A DNA stretch of 22,080 nt, taken from positions 1-22,080 of the forward strand of contig JAGODA010000008.1 in NCBI GenBank assembly GCA_017998475.1, given 5' to 3'. Within the stretch, counting starts at the first letter, position 1, and every line of letters begins with the position of its first letter. The stretch is from Spirochaetota bacterium. Its GTDB lineage: Bacteria > Spirochaetota > UBA4802 > UBA5368. A program made the translations under genes and the position numbers. A model generated the notes under the pieces. The model was not told where the DNA came from. It saw only the letters and a program-made list of their open reading frames with translations, and did no database searches. Shown here in pieces: positions 8,313 to 16,194 of the stretch.

Positions 8313-9206
8313 TCAATATCCTTTGTTTTTCAAATCGCTCACTATGTCCACATAGAACTGCGGAGCGTCGAAGCCCGGGGTCACTCCGAAGAAATGGTTT
8401 ATGGCGTTGATGTGCGAAACCCCGCCTGCCCACCACGCGCCTTCCTCTGTTCCGCGGAAGGTTCCCCATTTGGCGGAATTGACGGATACGAGGCCGTCAT
8501 TGGCGCCTTCGTAAAACAGCAGAAGGAGCCATGTGGGCTGAAGAATCAGATCGGGGGTGACGGTCTTTATCTTAGTGGCCCAGCTCTGATAATATACGCC
8601 CGATACATTGGGAGTATTGGGATTGAACACGTTGTTCATGTACGGCCGCGAAACGTCATAGGCGTTGGCCAGGCTGTTGGGGCTGGAGTCGCCGAGAAGG
8701 AAGGCGTAGACAACGTCGAGCGTCGCGCCTACAAGCCACTCGCCGGAATCGGGCAGAACATTGATGAGGACGTCGGCCACGGCGCTCCCGCGATGAGGGC
8801 CGCACATGCTCGTATGAGACGCGACCTTTGAGGCCAGACCGAGATTTGAAATCGCGTACCTGGTATAGATGGTACCGTGAGAGTGACCGATTATGTTCGC
8901 TTTTGACTTGCCCGTAACGGCGAGTACCTGAAGAAACTGCTGCTTGAACTGAAGGGCCTTGTTGGCCGTACTGTCCATGCAGTTGACCGCGGTTACGTAT
9001 ACATTGGCCCCTTCGTCCTCGAGGGCGCCTTCGATGCCCCACCAGTAATCGATCACGCCGAGCATGTCGTCGGTGGCGCCCATGCCATGGGCAAGGACGA
9101 TCGGGTAGTTTGTGGCGCACGGGTAGGTGTTACCTCCCGCAAAGAGAGCAGCCGGAAACAGAAAGAGAGTCAGGAAAATTGCCGCGCATACCGACCTCTT
9201 GATCAC
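8313..9206 (-). CDS. Secreted triacylglycerol lipase, family I.1/I.2 type
   Basis: This extracellular alpha/beta-hydrolase resembles Pseudomonas and Burkholderia true lipases along its length. It hydrolyses long-chain triacylglycerols. With numbering from the GTG at 9206 (297 residues), a signal peptide covers about 1-23, ending in LFA. The oxyanion motif HGMG is at 40-43 and the nucleophile Ser109 is in GHSHG. The acid residue is Asp237 in ANDGLV, and the base is probably His265 in SHINAIN, corresponding to NHLDEVN of the Pseudomonas enzyme. The MCGPHRGS segment matches the GAPHKGS region of the family. I chose the GTG because GGAGG lies five bases before it and it directly opens the signal peptide; an ATG at 9218 is the alternative. 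The foldase is encoded immediately downstream. The dependence on that foldase is inferred from the family. Confidence 0.93.
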   Translation of the reverse strand: MIKRSVCAAIFLTLFLFPAALFAGGNTYPCATNYPIVLAHGMGATDDMLGVIDYWWGIEGALEDEGANVYVTAVNCMDSTANKALQFKQQFLQVLAVTGKSKANIIGHSHGTIYTRYAISNLGLASKVASHTSMCGPHRGSAVADVLINVLPDSGEWLVGATLDVVYAFLLGDSSPNSLANAYDVSRPYMNNVFNPNTPNVSGVYYQSWATKIKTVTPDLILQPTWLLLLFYEGANDGLVSVNSAKWGTFRGTEEGAWWAGGVSHINAINHFFGVTPGFDAPQFYVDIVSDLKNKGY

Positions 9207-9331
9207 AATGGCCTCCATAGTTGTTAAATATGTTCATCCCACCGGTCCGCTCTCGTCACCTACTTGCCACCATAAGGATAAGGCGGCATTAAGGAAAACA
9301 GCGGACATACGTTTATGTATACTATCGCGGA

Positions 9332-9360
9332 AGTGTATATAAATATATGCATCCTGTCAA
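9332..9360 (-). promoter_or_regulatory. Sigma-70-type promoter of the lipase-foldase unit
   Basis: On the minus strand TTGACA (9360..9355, 6 of 6) is followed by a 17-base spacer and TACACT (9337..9332, 5 of 6). The predicted start near 9325 gives a leader of roughly 120 bases before the lipase start codon. The spacer is AT-rich. Confidence 0.7.
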
Positions 9361-9554
9361 GAATATTTACCGTCCGGATGGTTTTTTTTAATATTTTTGT
9401 TATTCGAAATACATTTTTCCACTACTATTAAATAATATTGGATACATACGAAAAAACTCCACCCTCATCAGTTCATTCGAAATCCTTCCTTTTCATCAGA
9501 TATCACCTGTGCGGAGCGATGAGCTGCTTGGAATGTTTTTTTAAGCTTGACGAC

Positions 9555-9584
9555 TTGACTAAACCGACATAATGGTGGTGATAC
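9555..9584 (+). promoter_or_regulatory. Possible promoter of the first acyl-CoA synthetase gene
   Basis: TTGACT (9555-9560) is followed by an 18-base spacer and TGATAC (9579-9584), a weak -10. A second possibility is TTGACG (9547-9552) with CATAAT (9568-9573), but its spacer of 15 is short. The AAGGAG ribosome site of the gene is at 9615-9620. Confidence 0.35.
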
Positions 9585-9626
9585 ATATAGTATTATTATA
9601 ATATATAAATACATAAGGAGCCCGTC

Positions 9627-11360
9627 ATGGCCAAAAAAGAGGCAGGACGCACAGCGGCTGCAAACAAGAAAAAACCACGGCTTTCATACGCGGATAAACC
9701 GTGGCTGAAGCATTATACGATGAATTGTCCTCCTAAGATAGCCTATAAAAAAATACCACTCCCGGAGTTCCTGGAAGCCTCTGCAAGGGAGTACCCCGAT
9801 CACATCGCTCTTATTTTCCAGGGATACACCGTCACGTATCGGGAATTAAAGGAAATGGTCGATCGTTTCGCGGCATGTCTTTCGGATTTCGGTATTAAAA
9901 AGGGCGATGCCGTTGCCATACTGTTACCCAACTGTATCCCCTGTGTCGTCGCGTACTACGCGACGCTCACAATCGGCGGAATCGCGGTGATGAACAATCC
10001 CCTGTACAGCGACCGGGAACTCGAATATCAATACCGCGATTCGGGCGCTAAAGTACTGGTAGCGCTCGATCTGCTTGCAAACAGGATGATAAATATACGC
10101 CCCAATACGAAAATAAAGCAGATCGTCCATACCTCGATGGGAGATTATCTGCCCTTTCCCAAAAATTATCTCTTTCCACTCGTCGCGAAGAAAAAAGGCC
10201 TGCATGCCGACGTCCAGGCCGCGCCCGAAGTATATCGCTGGAAGGAATGTATCGCGAAATACGCGCCGGCTCCTCCGAAGGTCGAGGTGAAGTTCGAGGA
10301 CACGGCTGTCTATCAGTATACGGGAGGAACCACCGGCGTCGCCAAGGGCGCCATCCTCACCCATAAAAATTTAAGCTGTATGGTGCAGATGTATCAGGCG
10401 TGGTTCAAGGCCGACAGGGCCGGCGAGATCGCGCTTTCGGCGCCGCCGATTTTCCATGTTCTCGGCATGTCCGCGGCGATGAACCTTCCCATTTCGATGG
10501 CATGGACCGCGGTCCTGGTGCCGAAACCCCAGCCGAAGGAATTGCTGGAGGCCATTCGCGCCTATCGGCCGACGATGTCGCCGCTGGTGCCGACGATGTA
10601 TGTGGGCATGCTCCAGCACCCCGATCTGAAGAAAACGGACCTTCGCTGTTTCAAGCTCATGACATCGGGCGGGTCCTCGCTTCCCGTTGAGGTGCTCAAT
10701 AGATTCAAAGAGCTCACCGGCGTCGAGATAAACGAGGGATTCGGGATGACGGAAACATCACCTCAGACTCATCTTAATCCCTACCTCGGTCTTTCGAAGG
10801 TCGGGTCCATCGGTGTGCCGTATCCCGATACCGAGGTCAGAATAGTCGATATCGAAACCGGCAGGAAAGAAATGCCCGTCGGCCAGGCGGGGGAGATGAT
10901 ATTCCGCGGGCCGCAGATTACCAGGGGATATCTCAACAAACCGGAAGAAACGAAGAAATCGCTAAAAGACGGCTGGCTCTATTCGGGTGATATCGCCTAC
11001 ATGGACGAGGACGGGTATTTTTTCGTCGTCGACCGAAAGAAGGACCTTATCATCTCGAGCGGCTATAACGTCTATCCGAGGGAGATTGACGAGATTTTCT
11101 ATGAGCATCCGAAAGTAATGAAGGCCTGCGCGATAGGAGTTCCCGACATGAAGCGCGGTGAAAATATAAAGGTTTTCGTTGTTCTCAAGGATGGAGAAAG
11201 CGCAACGAAAGAGGAGCTGATGGACTTCTGCAGGGGAAGACTGGCCACGTACAAGCTTCCATCCGAAATCGAATTTCGCGTGCAGCTTCCCGAGTCGACC
11301 GTGGGTAAAATACTTCGCAAGGAGCTTCGCGCGGAGGAGCTCGGCAAGCGCAAATCCTGA
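9627..11360 (+). CDS. fadD: Long-chain fatty acid-CoA ligase (paralogue 1)
   Basis: The 577-residue AMP-forming acyl-CoA synthetase activates long-chain fatty acids to acyl-CoA using ATP, for beta-oxidation or lipid synthesis. Visible adenylate-forming motifs are the ATP/P-loop YTGGTTGVAK (231-240), GFGMTET (371-377), YSGD (452-455), DRKKDLIISSGYNVYPREID (469-488) and the C-terminal catalytic Lys561 in TVGKILRKEL. A lysine-rich tail of about 20 residues precedes the domain and is not shared with the second paralogue in this window. The ATG is well placed behind AAGGAG. The gene lies between the lipase unit and the exporter unit. A role in using fatty acids released by the lipase is inferred from this neighbourhood. 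Chain-length preference cannot be read from sequence. Confidence 0.9.
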   Translation: MAKKEAGRTAAANKKKPRLSYADKPWLKHYTMNCPPKIAYKKIPLPEFLEASAREYPDHIALIFQGYTVTYRELKEMVDRFAACLSDFGIKKGDAVAILLPNCIPCVVAYYATLTIGGIAVMNNPLYSDRELEYQYRDSGAKVLVALDLLANRMINIRPNTKIKQIVHTSMGDYLPFPKNYLFPLVAKKKGLHADVQAAPEVYRWKECIAKYAPAPPKVEVKFEDTAVYQYTGGTTGVAKGAILTHKNLSCMVQMYQAWFKADRAGEIALSAPPIFHVLGMSAAMNLPISMAWTAVLVPKPQPKELLEAIRAYRPTMSPLVPTMYVGMLQHPDLKKTDLRCFKLMTSGGSSLPVEVLNRFKELTGVEINEGFGMTETSPQTHLNPYLGLSKVGSIGVPYPDTEVRIVDIETGRKEMPVGQAGEMIFRGPQITRGYLNKPEETKKSLKDGWLYSGDIAYMDEDGYFFVVDRKKDLIISSGYNVYPREIDEIFYEHPKVMKACAIGVPDMKRGENIKVFVVLKDGESATKEELMDFCRGRLATYKLPSEIEFRVQLPESTVGKILRKELRAEELGKRKS

Positions 11361-11376
11361 TGTACATTATCGGCTG

Positions 11377-11412
11377 TCCGGACAGGAGTCCGACATCGGG
11401 CTCCTATCCGGA
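11377..11412 (+). terminator. Nested hairpin after the acyl-CoA synthetase gene
   Basis: Arms TCCGGACAGGAG and CTCCTATCCGGA pair with one C/A mismatch, and the enclosed 12 bases form a second small stem (CCG and CGG). It starts 17 bases after the stop codon. No T-tract follows, so it may act in 3' processing or as a weak or factor-assisted terminator. Confidence 0.5.
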
Positions 11413-11572
11413 TTGGCCGTCATCGTATATCCCGGCTGAACTTTCATTCTTGATACAAACACACCCTCTGCAGTCAGTTAGAATAAAGAACGACTTAAAA
11501 ATCACTTTTTGGAAAGAACTCTTCCGCACACTGGACATTGTAAATGTTTGGCCGTTATAGTGAATAGTCTGA

Positions 11573-11586
11573 TTGATAGTAATCAC
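11573..11586. promoter_or_regulatory. FNR-like sequence, one mismatch
   Basis: TTGAT-AGTA-ATCAC matches 9 of the 10 specified positions of the FNR consensus TTGAT-N4-ATCAA. It is about 275 bp upstream of the strong promoter, an unusual distance, and no good promoter is positioned 41.5 bp downstream. It may be chance. Confidence 0.25.
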
Positions 11587-11855
11587 AATAATTTGTATTC
11601 ATCCTTTATGAGTGGTTGAATGCGCCCATTATTCGCATGAAGAGTGCGCCGATGGCCGGGGTGGATCATTCTATATCTGAAAATAAATTTACAATCTGTG
11701 CTCAAATCATTATACTACATATAACTAACGGTTTTATAAAAATATACTGTTCGTGGTCTGACGCATGGATCAGAACAGGGCGGCCGGGCTCCTCCCTGAT
11801 TTTAAGGTACAATAAAATCTTTATATTAATTAAAAATTTTAATCTGTTTCGGGTA

Positions 11856-11884
11856 TTGACAATTCATCATTGACATTCTATACT
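11856..11884 (+). promoter_or_regulatory. Near-perfect sigma-70 promoter of the exporter operon
   Basis: TTGACA (11856-11861) is separated by exactly 17 bases from TATACT (11879-11884), with 6 of 6 and 5 of 6 matches. The region upstream is almost pure A/T (around 11821-11845), like an UP element. The predicted start near 11891 gives a leader of about 70 bases. This is the strongest promoter seen in the window. Confidence 0.8.
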
Positions 11885-11933
11885 TTTTCACGCTCGAGCT
11901 CGACACCCTGCCGAAATAGTCAGCGACGTCTTT

Positions 11934-11955
11934 CCCCGGCTCTCAGCAGGGGAGG
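11934..11955 (+). promoter_or_regulatory. Leader hairpin overlapping the ribosome site
   Basis: CCCC-G-GCT, a CTC loop and AGC-A-GGGG form a stem at 11934-11952. The last four G residues belong to the ribosome site GGGGAGG (11949-11955) of the gene starting at 11961. Folding would partly hide that site, so translation could be controlled. The pairing is read directly; the function is inferred. Confidence 0.45.
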
Positions 11956-11960
11956 CGAGT

Positions 11961-12575
11961 GTGTTCGGTGCCGTGAGGGACAGGCATATGCAGAAGTTGG
12001 AAGAAAAAGCTAAAATGATTATGGACCACGAGGAGTGGTTCGCGGACTCGCTCGCCATCAAGATTGTTGAGAGGCCCACCCTCAGCGTGTGGATGATCCT
12101 CATCCCAATCGTCTTCCTCTATTACTTCTATCGATTTAAAAAATTCGCCGAAGGACGGAAGGAATTCGTTAAAAACTATATGATCAGCCGCAAACAGGCG
12201 CTGTCAAAGGCCATGGAGCGCGTAAACGGCGATAAAAAGGCCGGTGTTGCGGAAATACCGGACACCATTGGATTGAACGGCGACACAAAAAAGTATTATT
12301 CAGAACTCCTTGTCGCTCTCTTCGATCACTATGTACGATTGCTGCAATCATCGGGCGAAAGCTATCAGGAACTCGTAAAGTCGGCCTACGGATCGTCGAG
12401 CGAGTTTACGGTTTTTCTCAACAATCTCACCAGAATAGAAGACAGGCTGAACGGAAGCTTTCGGTCTCAGGATGCCGACAGGGAAACCTTCACCGCTGTA
12501 ATCGGGTCGATCAGGGAATACTCGGAAAAAATCCGGCGCGCTACCATCGAGAAAATATTCGCCGCCGCGTCATAA
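11961..12575 (+). CDS. Single-TM protein of unknown function, first gene of the exporter operon
   Basis: I do not recognise a named domain in this 204-residue protein. It has an amphipathic, charged N-terminus (1-38), one membrane helix at about 40-57 (LSVWMILIPIVFLYYFYRF), then a cytoplasm-like, charged, mainly helical region up to the end. The start is GTG at 11961, supported by GGGGAGG five bases before it. The next gene, encoding a PF03601-type exporter, begins about 100 bp downstream on the same strand, and the main promoter of the unit is in front of this gene. Position suggests an accessory or regulatory partner of the exporter, but this is inference. Its expression may be controlled by the leader hairpin. 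Confidence 0.75.
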   Translation: MFGAVRDRHMQKLEEKAKMIMDHEEWFADSLAIKIVERPTLSVWMILIPIVFLYYFYRFKKFAEGRKEFVKNYMISRKQALSKAMERVNGDKKAGVAEIPDTIGLNGDTKKYYSELLVALFDHYVRLLQSSGESYQELVKSAYGSSSEFTVFLNNLTRIEDRLNGSFRSQDADRETFTAVIGSIREYSEKIRRATIEKIFAAAS

Positions 12576-12638
12576 TATGTCAGAGTGATTATGCACGGTC
12601 TTATTCGCACCGGTTTCACAGCGACGTTCCTTAATCAA

Positions 12639-12658
12639 CAATTGATGTACATCAATTG
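12639..12658. promoter_or_regulatory. 20-bp perfect palindrome containing an exact FNR-type box
   Basis: CAATTGATGTACATCAATTG is perfectly symmetric and contains TTGAT-GTAC-ATCAA, an exact match to the FNR/CRP-family consensus TTGAT-N4-ATCAA. Extra half-sites flank it (ATCAA 12634-12638, TTGAT 12656-12660). It ends 20 bp before the exporter start codon and about 10 bp before its ribosome site. That is too close for classical activation of this gene, so repression or a role as RNA hairpin is more likely. Confidence 0.6.
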
Positions 12659-12678
12659 ATACAACAAAAGGAGGTTCT

Positions 12679-14397
12679 ATGCCTGATTTAAAGCAATCAC
12701 GCTGGACTGAACTCTGGCGCAAGGAGGACTACTGGGCGATATGGCTCGGTTTCATCCTTATCGCTGTTGCGCTGTATCTCTTCCTGCCCAAAACGTCGGA
12801 TGAGATGATGGAAAAAATCACGCACAGCAACGAGATTCTCAAGGTCGAATCTGAAAAGGCCCCGTTTAAAACCATCGCCTATCGGAAGGCAGTCGCCGCC
12901 AAGGAAAAGTTCAAGGCGTCCGATTCTGAAATCGGCAAAAAGATCGCCAGTTTCACGAAGAAACCCGGCTCCTGGACCACCAATCCACTCGAGTCCTTCG
13001 TCCTTTCCAAGGAAGCCGCGGATGCCAGAAGCGAGGCGGCAAAGCCCAAGTACGAAGCCGCTAAAGCAGCCGAAGAAGAGGCACTGGCAAAGGCACTTGC
13101 CGCCGAGGAAGCGGCCGCTGCCGCCGGGTTCAAGGATACCGCTCTGAATGAAACGGCGAGGGAAACCGGAAGGACCTGGGCGAAGCTTCACAAAGATACT
13201 TCCGCCGCCAAAAAGAAAACAGAGCTTAAACCTTACAACCTTCTGCCGAACTTGCTTGGTCTCATGGTATTTATGGGGCTGTTCTTCGGTATCGGCATCC
13301 CGTTCATGAAAGAAACCAAGTGGAGCACGTTCGTCGTCGGTTTCATCCCCGTGTTCATAATATCAGTGCTTTCCTTCATGATCGCGAACCAGGCGACGAT
13401 GAAACACTACGGGATCGATTACGCCGCCTGGGCCATTCTTATCGGCATGCTGATCAGCAACACCGTCGGTACGCCGAAATTCATCCTGGCGGCCGCTAAG
13501 ACCGAGTACTTCATAAAGACCGGTCTGGTGCTTCTGGGAACGGCCATACTCTTCGGTAAGATCCTTGCCATCGGTACGGCCGGTATTTTTGTGGCCTGGG
13601 TCGTCACACCTATCGTGCTGGTCACCACTTACTGGTTCGGACAGAATGTCATAAAGATGCCGTCCAAAACACTCAATATTACCATTTCCTCCGATATGTC
13701 GGTGTGCGGCGTTTCCGCGGCCATCGCGACCGCCGCCGCATGTAAGGCGAAAAAGGAAGAGCTCACTCTCGCCGTAGGTATTTCGCTCGTGTTTACCGCC
13801 ATCATGATGGTGGCAATGCCTATCTTTATTAAGGCAGTCGGCATGCCCGAGGTTCTGGGCGGAGCATGGATGGGCGGAACGATCGACTCCACCGGCGCCG
13901 TCGCCGCCGCCGGAGCGTTCCTCGGCGAAAAAGCGCTGTACGTCGCCGCCACCGTCAAGATGATACAGAACGTGCTTATCGGCGTAATCGCCTTCTTCGT
14001 CGCCGTTTACTGGACCACCAAGGTCGAAGCCGTCGAAGGCGAGAAAGTGAGCCCGATGGAAATCTGGTATCGTTTTCCGAAGTTCGTCCTCGGATTCATC
14101 GGTGCGTCCATACTGTTCTCGACCCTTATCGCTTACCTCGGAAAGGATCTCGGGTACACCCTTATCGAGAACGGCGCCATGAAGGGCTTCACCAGTCATT
14201 TCCAGGGCTGGTTCTTCTGTCTCGCGTTCACCAGCATCGGTCTGAGCACCAACTTCCGCGAGCTGAAGGAGTACTTCAAAGGCGGCAAGCCGCTCATACT
14301 CTATGTATGCGGCCAGTCTTTCAACCTGTGCCTCACTCTGCTCATGGCATGGATCATGTTCTACAAGGTATTCCCGGAAATTACGGCGAGCATCTAA
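12679..14397 (+). CDS. PF03601 (YeiH-type) putative sulfate exporter with large hydrophilic insert
   Basis: This 572-residue membrane protein belongs to the YeiH/PSE family (Cons_hypoth698), described as putative sulfate exporters and linked in some bacteria to sulfonate or taurine degradation. One N-terminal helix lies at about 18-37. A hydrophilic segment of about 150 residues follows (38-185), including an Ala/Glu/Lys-rich helix at 107-150 with coiled-coil character. The conserved membrane core runs from about 187 and includes GMLISNTVGTPKFI, SSDMSVCGVSAAIATAAACKA and MGGTIDSTGAVAAAGAFLG. Ordinary YeiH proteins are about 340-350 residues, so the front part is an addition. The start ATG has a consensus AAGGAGG site. 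It is probably co-transcribed with the genes on either side. The transported substrate is not known; sulfate or sulfite would fit the dsr genes nearby. Confidence 0.88.
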   Translation: MPDLKQSRWTELWRKEDYWAIWLGFILIAVALYLFLPKTSDEMMEKITHSNEILKVESEKAPFKTIAYRKAVAAKEKFKASDSEIGKKIASFTKKPGSWTTNPLESFVLSKEAADARSEAAKPKYEAAKAAEEEALAKALAAEEAAAAAGFKDTALNETARETGRTWAKLHKDTSAAKKKTELKPYNLLPNLLGLMVFMGLFFGIGIPFMKETKWSTFVVGFIPVFIISVLSFMIANQATMKHYGIDYAAWAILIGMLISNTVGTPKFILAAAKTEYFIKTGLVLLGTAILFGKILAIGTAGIFVAWVVTPIVLVTTYWFGQNVIKMPSKTLNITISSDMSVCGVSAAIATAAACKAKKEELTLAVGISLVFTAIMMVAMPIFIKAVGMPEVLGGAWMGGTIDSTGAVAAAGAFLGEKALYVAATVKMIQNVLIGVIAFFVAVYWTTKVEAVEGEKVSPMEIWYRFPKFVLGFIGASILFSTLIAYLGKDLGYTLIENGAMKGFTSHFQGWFFCLAFTSIGLSTNFRELKEYFKGGKPLILYVCGQSFNLCLTLLMAWIMFYKVFPEITASI

Positions 14398-14430
14398 ACG
14401 TGGTCAGATATCATGGGGAAGGAAAATGAA

Positions 14431-14694
14431 ATGCCGGGTTCATCGATTAAAACGATAGCGATCGGATGGCTGAAACTTCTAATTGGCGTGCTTGTCATCC
14501 TGATGTTCATGTTCGTCATAGGACCATGGATCGAGAAGCGGGAGTTTTACCGCCCGGTGGTAATCGGAATCGAACGTTTCGGCATTAACGCTAACGCGTA
14601 TTATTATACCGAGGTCGACCAGTGCAGTGAAGCCGGCCATTATATCAGGGCGGCGCTTGATTACCCGACGAAAGGCAACGGCGGCGGTAAATAA
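14431..14694 (+). CDS. Small single-TM protein after the exporter, unknown function
   Basis: About 87 residues, with one membrane helix near 11-32 (WLKLLIGVLVILMFMFVIGPWI) and a short polar tail rich in Tyr and Gly (YYYTEVDQCSEAGHYIRAALDYP). No family is recognised. I chose the ATG at 14431 because AAGGA lies seven bases upstream; an in-frame ATG at 14413 has no ribosome site. It starts 33 bp after the exporter stop and is followed by the operon terminator, so it is probably the third gene of the unit and may be a small accessory subunit of the exporter. Confidence 0.7.
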   Translation: MPGSSIKTIAIGWLKLLIGVLVILMFMFVIGPWIEKREFYRPVVIGIERFGINANAYYYTEVDQCSEAGHYIRAALDYPTKGNGGGK

Positions 14695-14724
14695 TACCGG
14701 ATGTAGAGAGTAGTACGATGAGAC

Positions 14725-14760
14725 AATAACGGCAGGCCCTTCAGCCTGCCGTTATTTTTT
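14725..14760 (+). terminator. Rho-independent terminator of the exporter operon
   Basis: A perfect 13-bp stem (14725-14737 with 14744-14756), with a GC-rich core and a six-base loop, is followed by TTTT (14757-14760). It lies 30 bp after the small membrane protein gene. The A-rich left side may let it work for the convergent MFS gene too. Confidence 0.92.
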
Positions 14761-14829
14761 ATTCCTTATGCCCGCTTGGTTTCAATGAGTCATTGGTTCT
14801 GATGTTCGGACACTCAACAAGCGTGTTTC

Positions 14830-16164
14830 TCAGTTCCTCATCTCCCTCGCGCGCTGTTTCAGAAGCTCGTTAAGAGCCGCCTCATCGCGCGGGAAGGTGA
14901 TTATCATCACGAGTAGCAGGATTCCGCACACCAGCCAGAAGAGATTGGCGATATTGAAAGCCCACAGCCTGCCGAAAGCGACAATCAACAGGCTTATGAT
15001 GACCGGGCCGAAACCCTTGCCGAGATCGTCTGTAAGATTGAACAAAGAGAAGATGGAGCCACGTGTTTCCGGGGAGTTTACGTTGAGCAGTATCGCCTTT
15101 ACATTAGGCCCTGTTATGGTGATGGTGAAACCTGTTATGAAGCCTATCGCCAGCGGCAGGATCATGCTCGGGTTCTCGACACCTACCTGGGACGGGTAAT
15201 TAAGAAGAAGCGCCATCGGTATAATTCCGAGAAGGGTGGTGGTCCCGCAGAGAAGCGGCAGGTAGCGGGGATTGATGTTGTACAGTTTGTTGCCCCACAG
15301 GCCGCCGACAAAGGCGCCGATTATTGCCGCGCCTCCGACGGTCATAACGATAAGCGTTGCGACCTCAACGGAAAATCCCTTGTCCTGCGAGTAAAAATCA
15401 TTGAGAAAGATGAAGAACACGCCCCAGGGAACCGTACCGGGAATACCCTGAAGGAATATCAGTATGTTCGTTTTAATTTTAAAAAGGTCTCGGTACAGCT
15501 TCCAGTTTATACGACCGGTATACACCTTCCCGCTTTCGATAAGGTCACGCAGGCTCTCCTCGGCATTGCCCCGAGCCGGTTCCCTGACGGTAAGCCAGAA
15601 AAGCACTATAAGAAGAAAATTGGGAAGCGCCACTATGATGAACGGAAGCCTCCAGCCGTGGGTGGAGCCGATAAATCCCGCAAGGAGCTGACCGGCGGCG
15701 ATTCCCATGCCCTGCGCCAGGCCGAGCCAGGCCGCCGCGGACGCCCTGTTTCGCGCGGAGAAATAGTCCCCTATCATTGAATAGGTGAGGGGGAGGGCCC
15801 CTCCGATACCGATACCGGTCGCCGCCCGAAGCCAGAACAGCTGGTCGTACGTCTGCGCGAAACCCGTGAGCAGGCAGGGTATTTCACCGATTATAACCAC
15901 CCATATAAAAAGGTTCCGCCGTGAAATAAGGTCGGTAAGGTAGCCGATGCCGAGCGTTACCAGTCCGCCGAGCACCCAGAAAACGAAAGAGATGTTGCCC
16001 CCCAGCTTGGTGTCCCTCTGTATGTCGGTGAAACCGAATTCGTGCGCTATCTGGGTCAGATTGGGCGCCATGAGATTCTGATCGGCGAACAGAAAGAAGT
16101 TCATCAGGGCGAGAAGTATGACGGCGTACATCTCCCGCGCGCCGAAAGCGGACCTGTTATCCAT
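14830..16164 (-). CDS. Major facilitator superfamily transporter
   Basis: This 444-residue protein has about 12 predicted membrane helices and the MFS signature GYLTDLISRRN (about 74-84) in the loop between helices 2 and 3. The GIGIGGALPLTYSMIGDYF segment in helices 4-5 is also typical. A loop of about 50 charged residues separates the two six-helix halves. The sequence resembles the spinster-like or aromatic-acid-type branches of the superfamily, but I cannot name a substrate. The ATG at 16164 is the start, with GGAGGAG eight bases upstream. The open frame continues to a TTG at 16221, but that part overlaps the divergent promoter region. It converges on the exporter operon. Confidence 0.85.
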   Translation of the reverse strand: MDNRSAFGAREMYAVILLALMNFFLFADQNLMAPNLTQIAHEFGFTDIQRDTKLGGNISFVFWVLGGLVTLGIGYLTDLISRRNLFIWVVIIGEIPCLLTGFAQTYDQLFWLRAATGIGIGGALPLTYSMIGDYFSARNRASAAAWLGLAQGMGIAAGQLLAGFIGSTHGWRLPFIIVALPNFLLIVLFWLTVREPARGNAEESLRDLIESGKVYTGRINWKLYRDLFKIKTNILIFLQGIPGTVPWGVFFIFLNDFYSQDKGFSVEVATLIVMTVGGAAIIGAFVGGLWGNKLYNINPRYLPLLCGTTTLLGIIPMALLLNYPSQVGVENPSMILPLAIGFITGFTITITGPNVKAILLNVNSPETRGSIFSLFNLTDDLGKGFGPVIISLLIVAFGRLWAFNIANLFWLVCGILLLVMIITFPRDEAALNELLKQRAREMRN

Positions 16165-16194
16165 TTTGTCGCTCCTCCGGATTAAATGATGTTT

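Larger units (their letters stand above)
9207..9626. other. 420-bp divergent intergenic region, AT-rich
   Basis: It separates lipase (minus) from the acyl-CoA synthetase (plus). It holds the lipase promoter at 9332-9360, an eight-base T run at about 9381-9388, and a possible plus-strand promoter near 9555-9584. No convincing coding sequence was seen. Confidence 0.5.
11361..11960. other. 600-bp AT-rich intergenic region
   Basis: This is the longest gap in the window. It begins with a nested hairpin (11377-11412) and ends with a strong promoter (11856-11884) and a leader that can pair with the ribosome site of the next gene. An FNR-like sequence lies at 11573-11586. Just before the promoter the sequence is very AT-rich, with a small palindrome (ATTAAAA and TTTTAAT). 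Short open frames on both strands lack ribosome sites and recognisable domains. Confidence 0.5.

Noticed and set aside
11404..11586. Possible decayed zinc-ribbon gene: a CPVCGRVLSKK stop-terminated stretch on the minus strand
   Set aside because: The frame is only about 26 codons with no start codon or ribosome site and a stop just upstream. It may be a remnant, but it is too short to support.
13363..14199. Minus-strand open frame of 278 codons opposite the exporter
   Set aside because: Its His/Asp/Gly-rich composition is the complement of membrane-protein codons; the exporter is the real gene.
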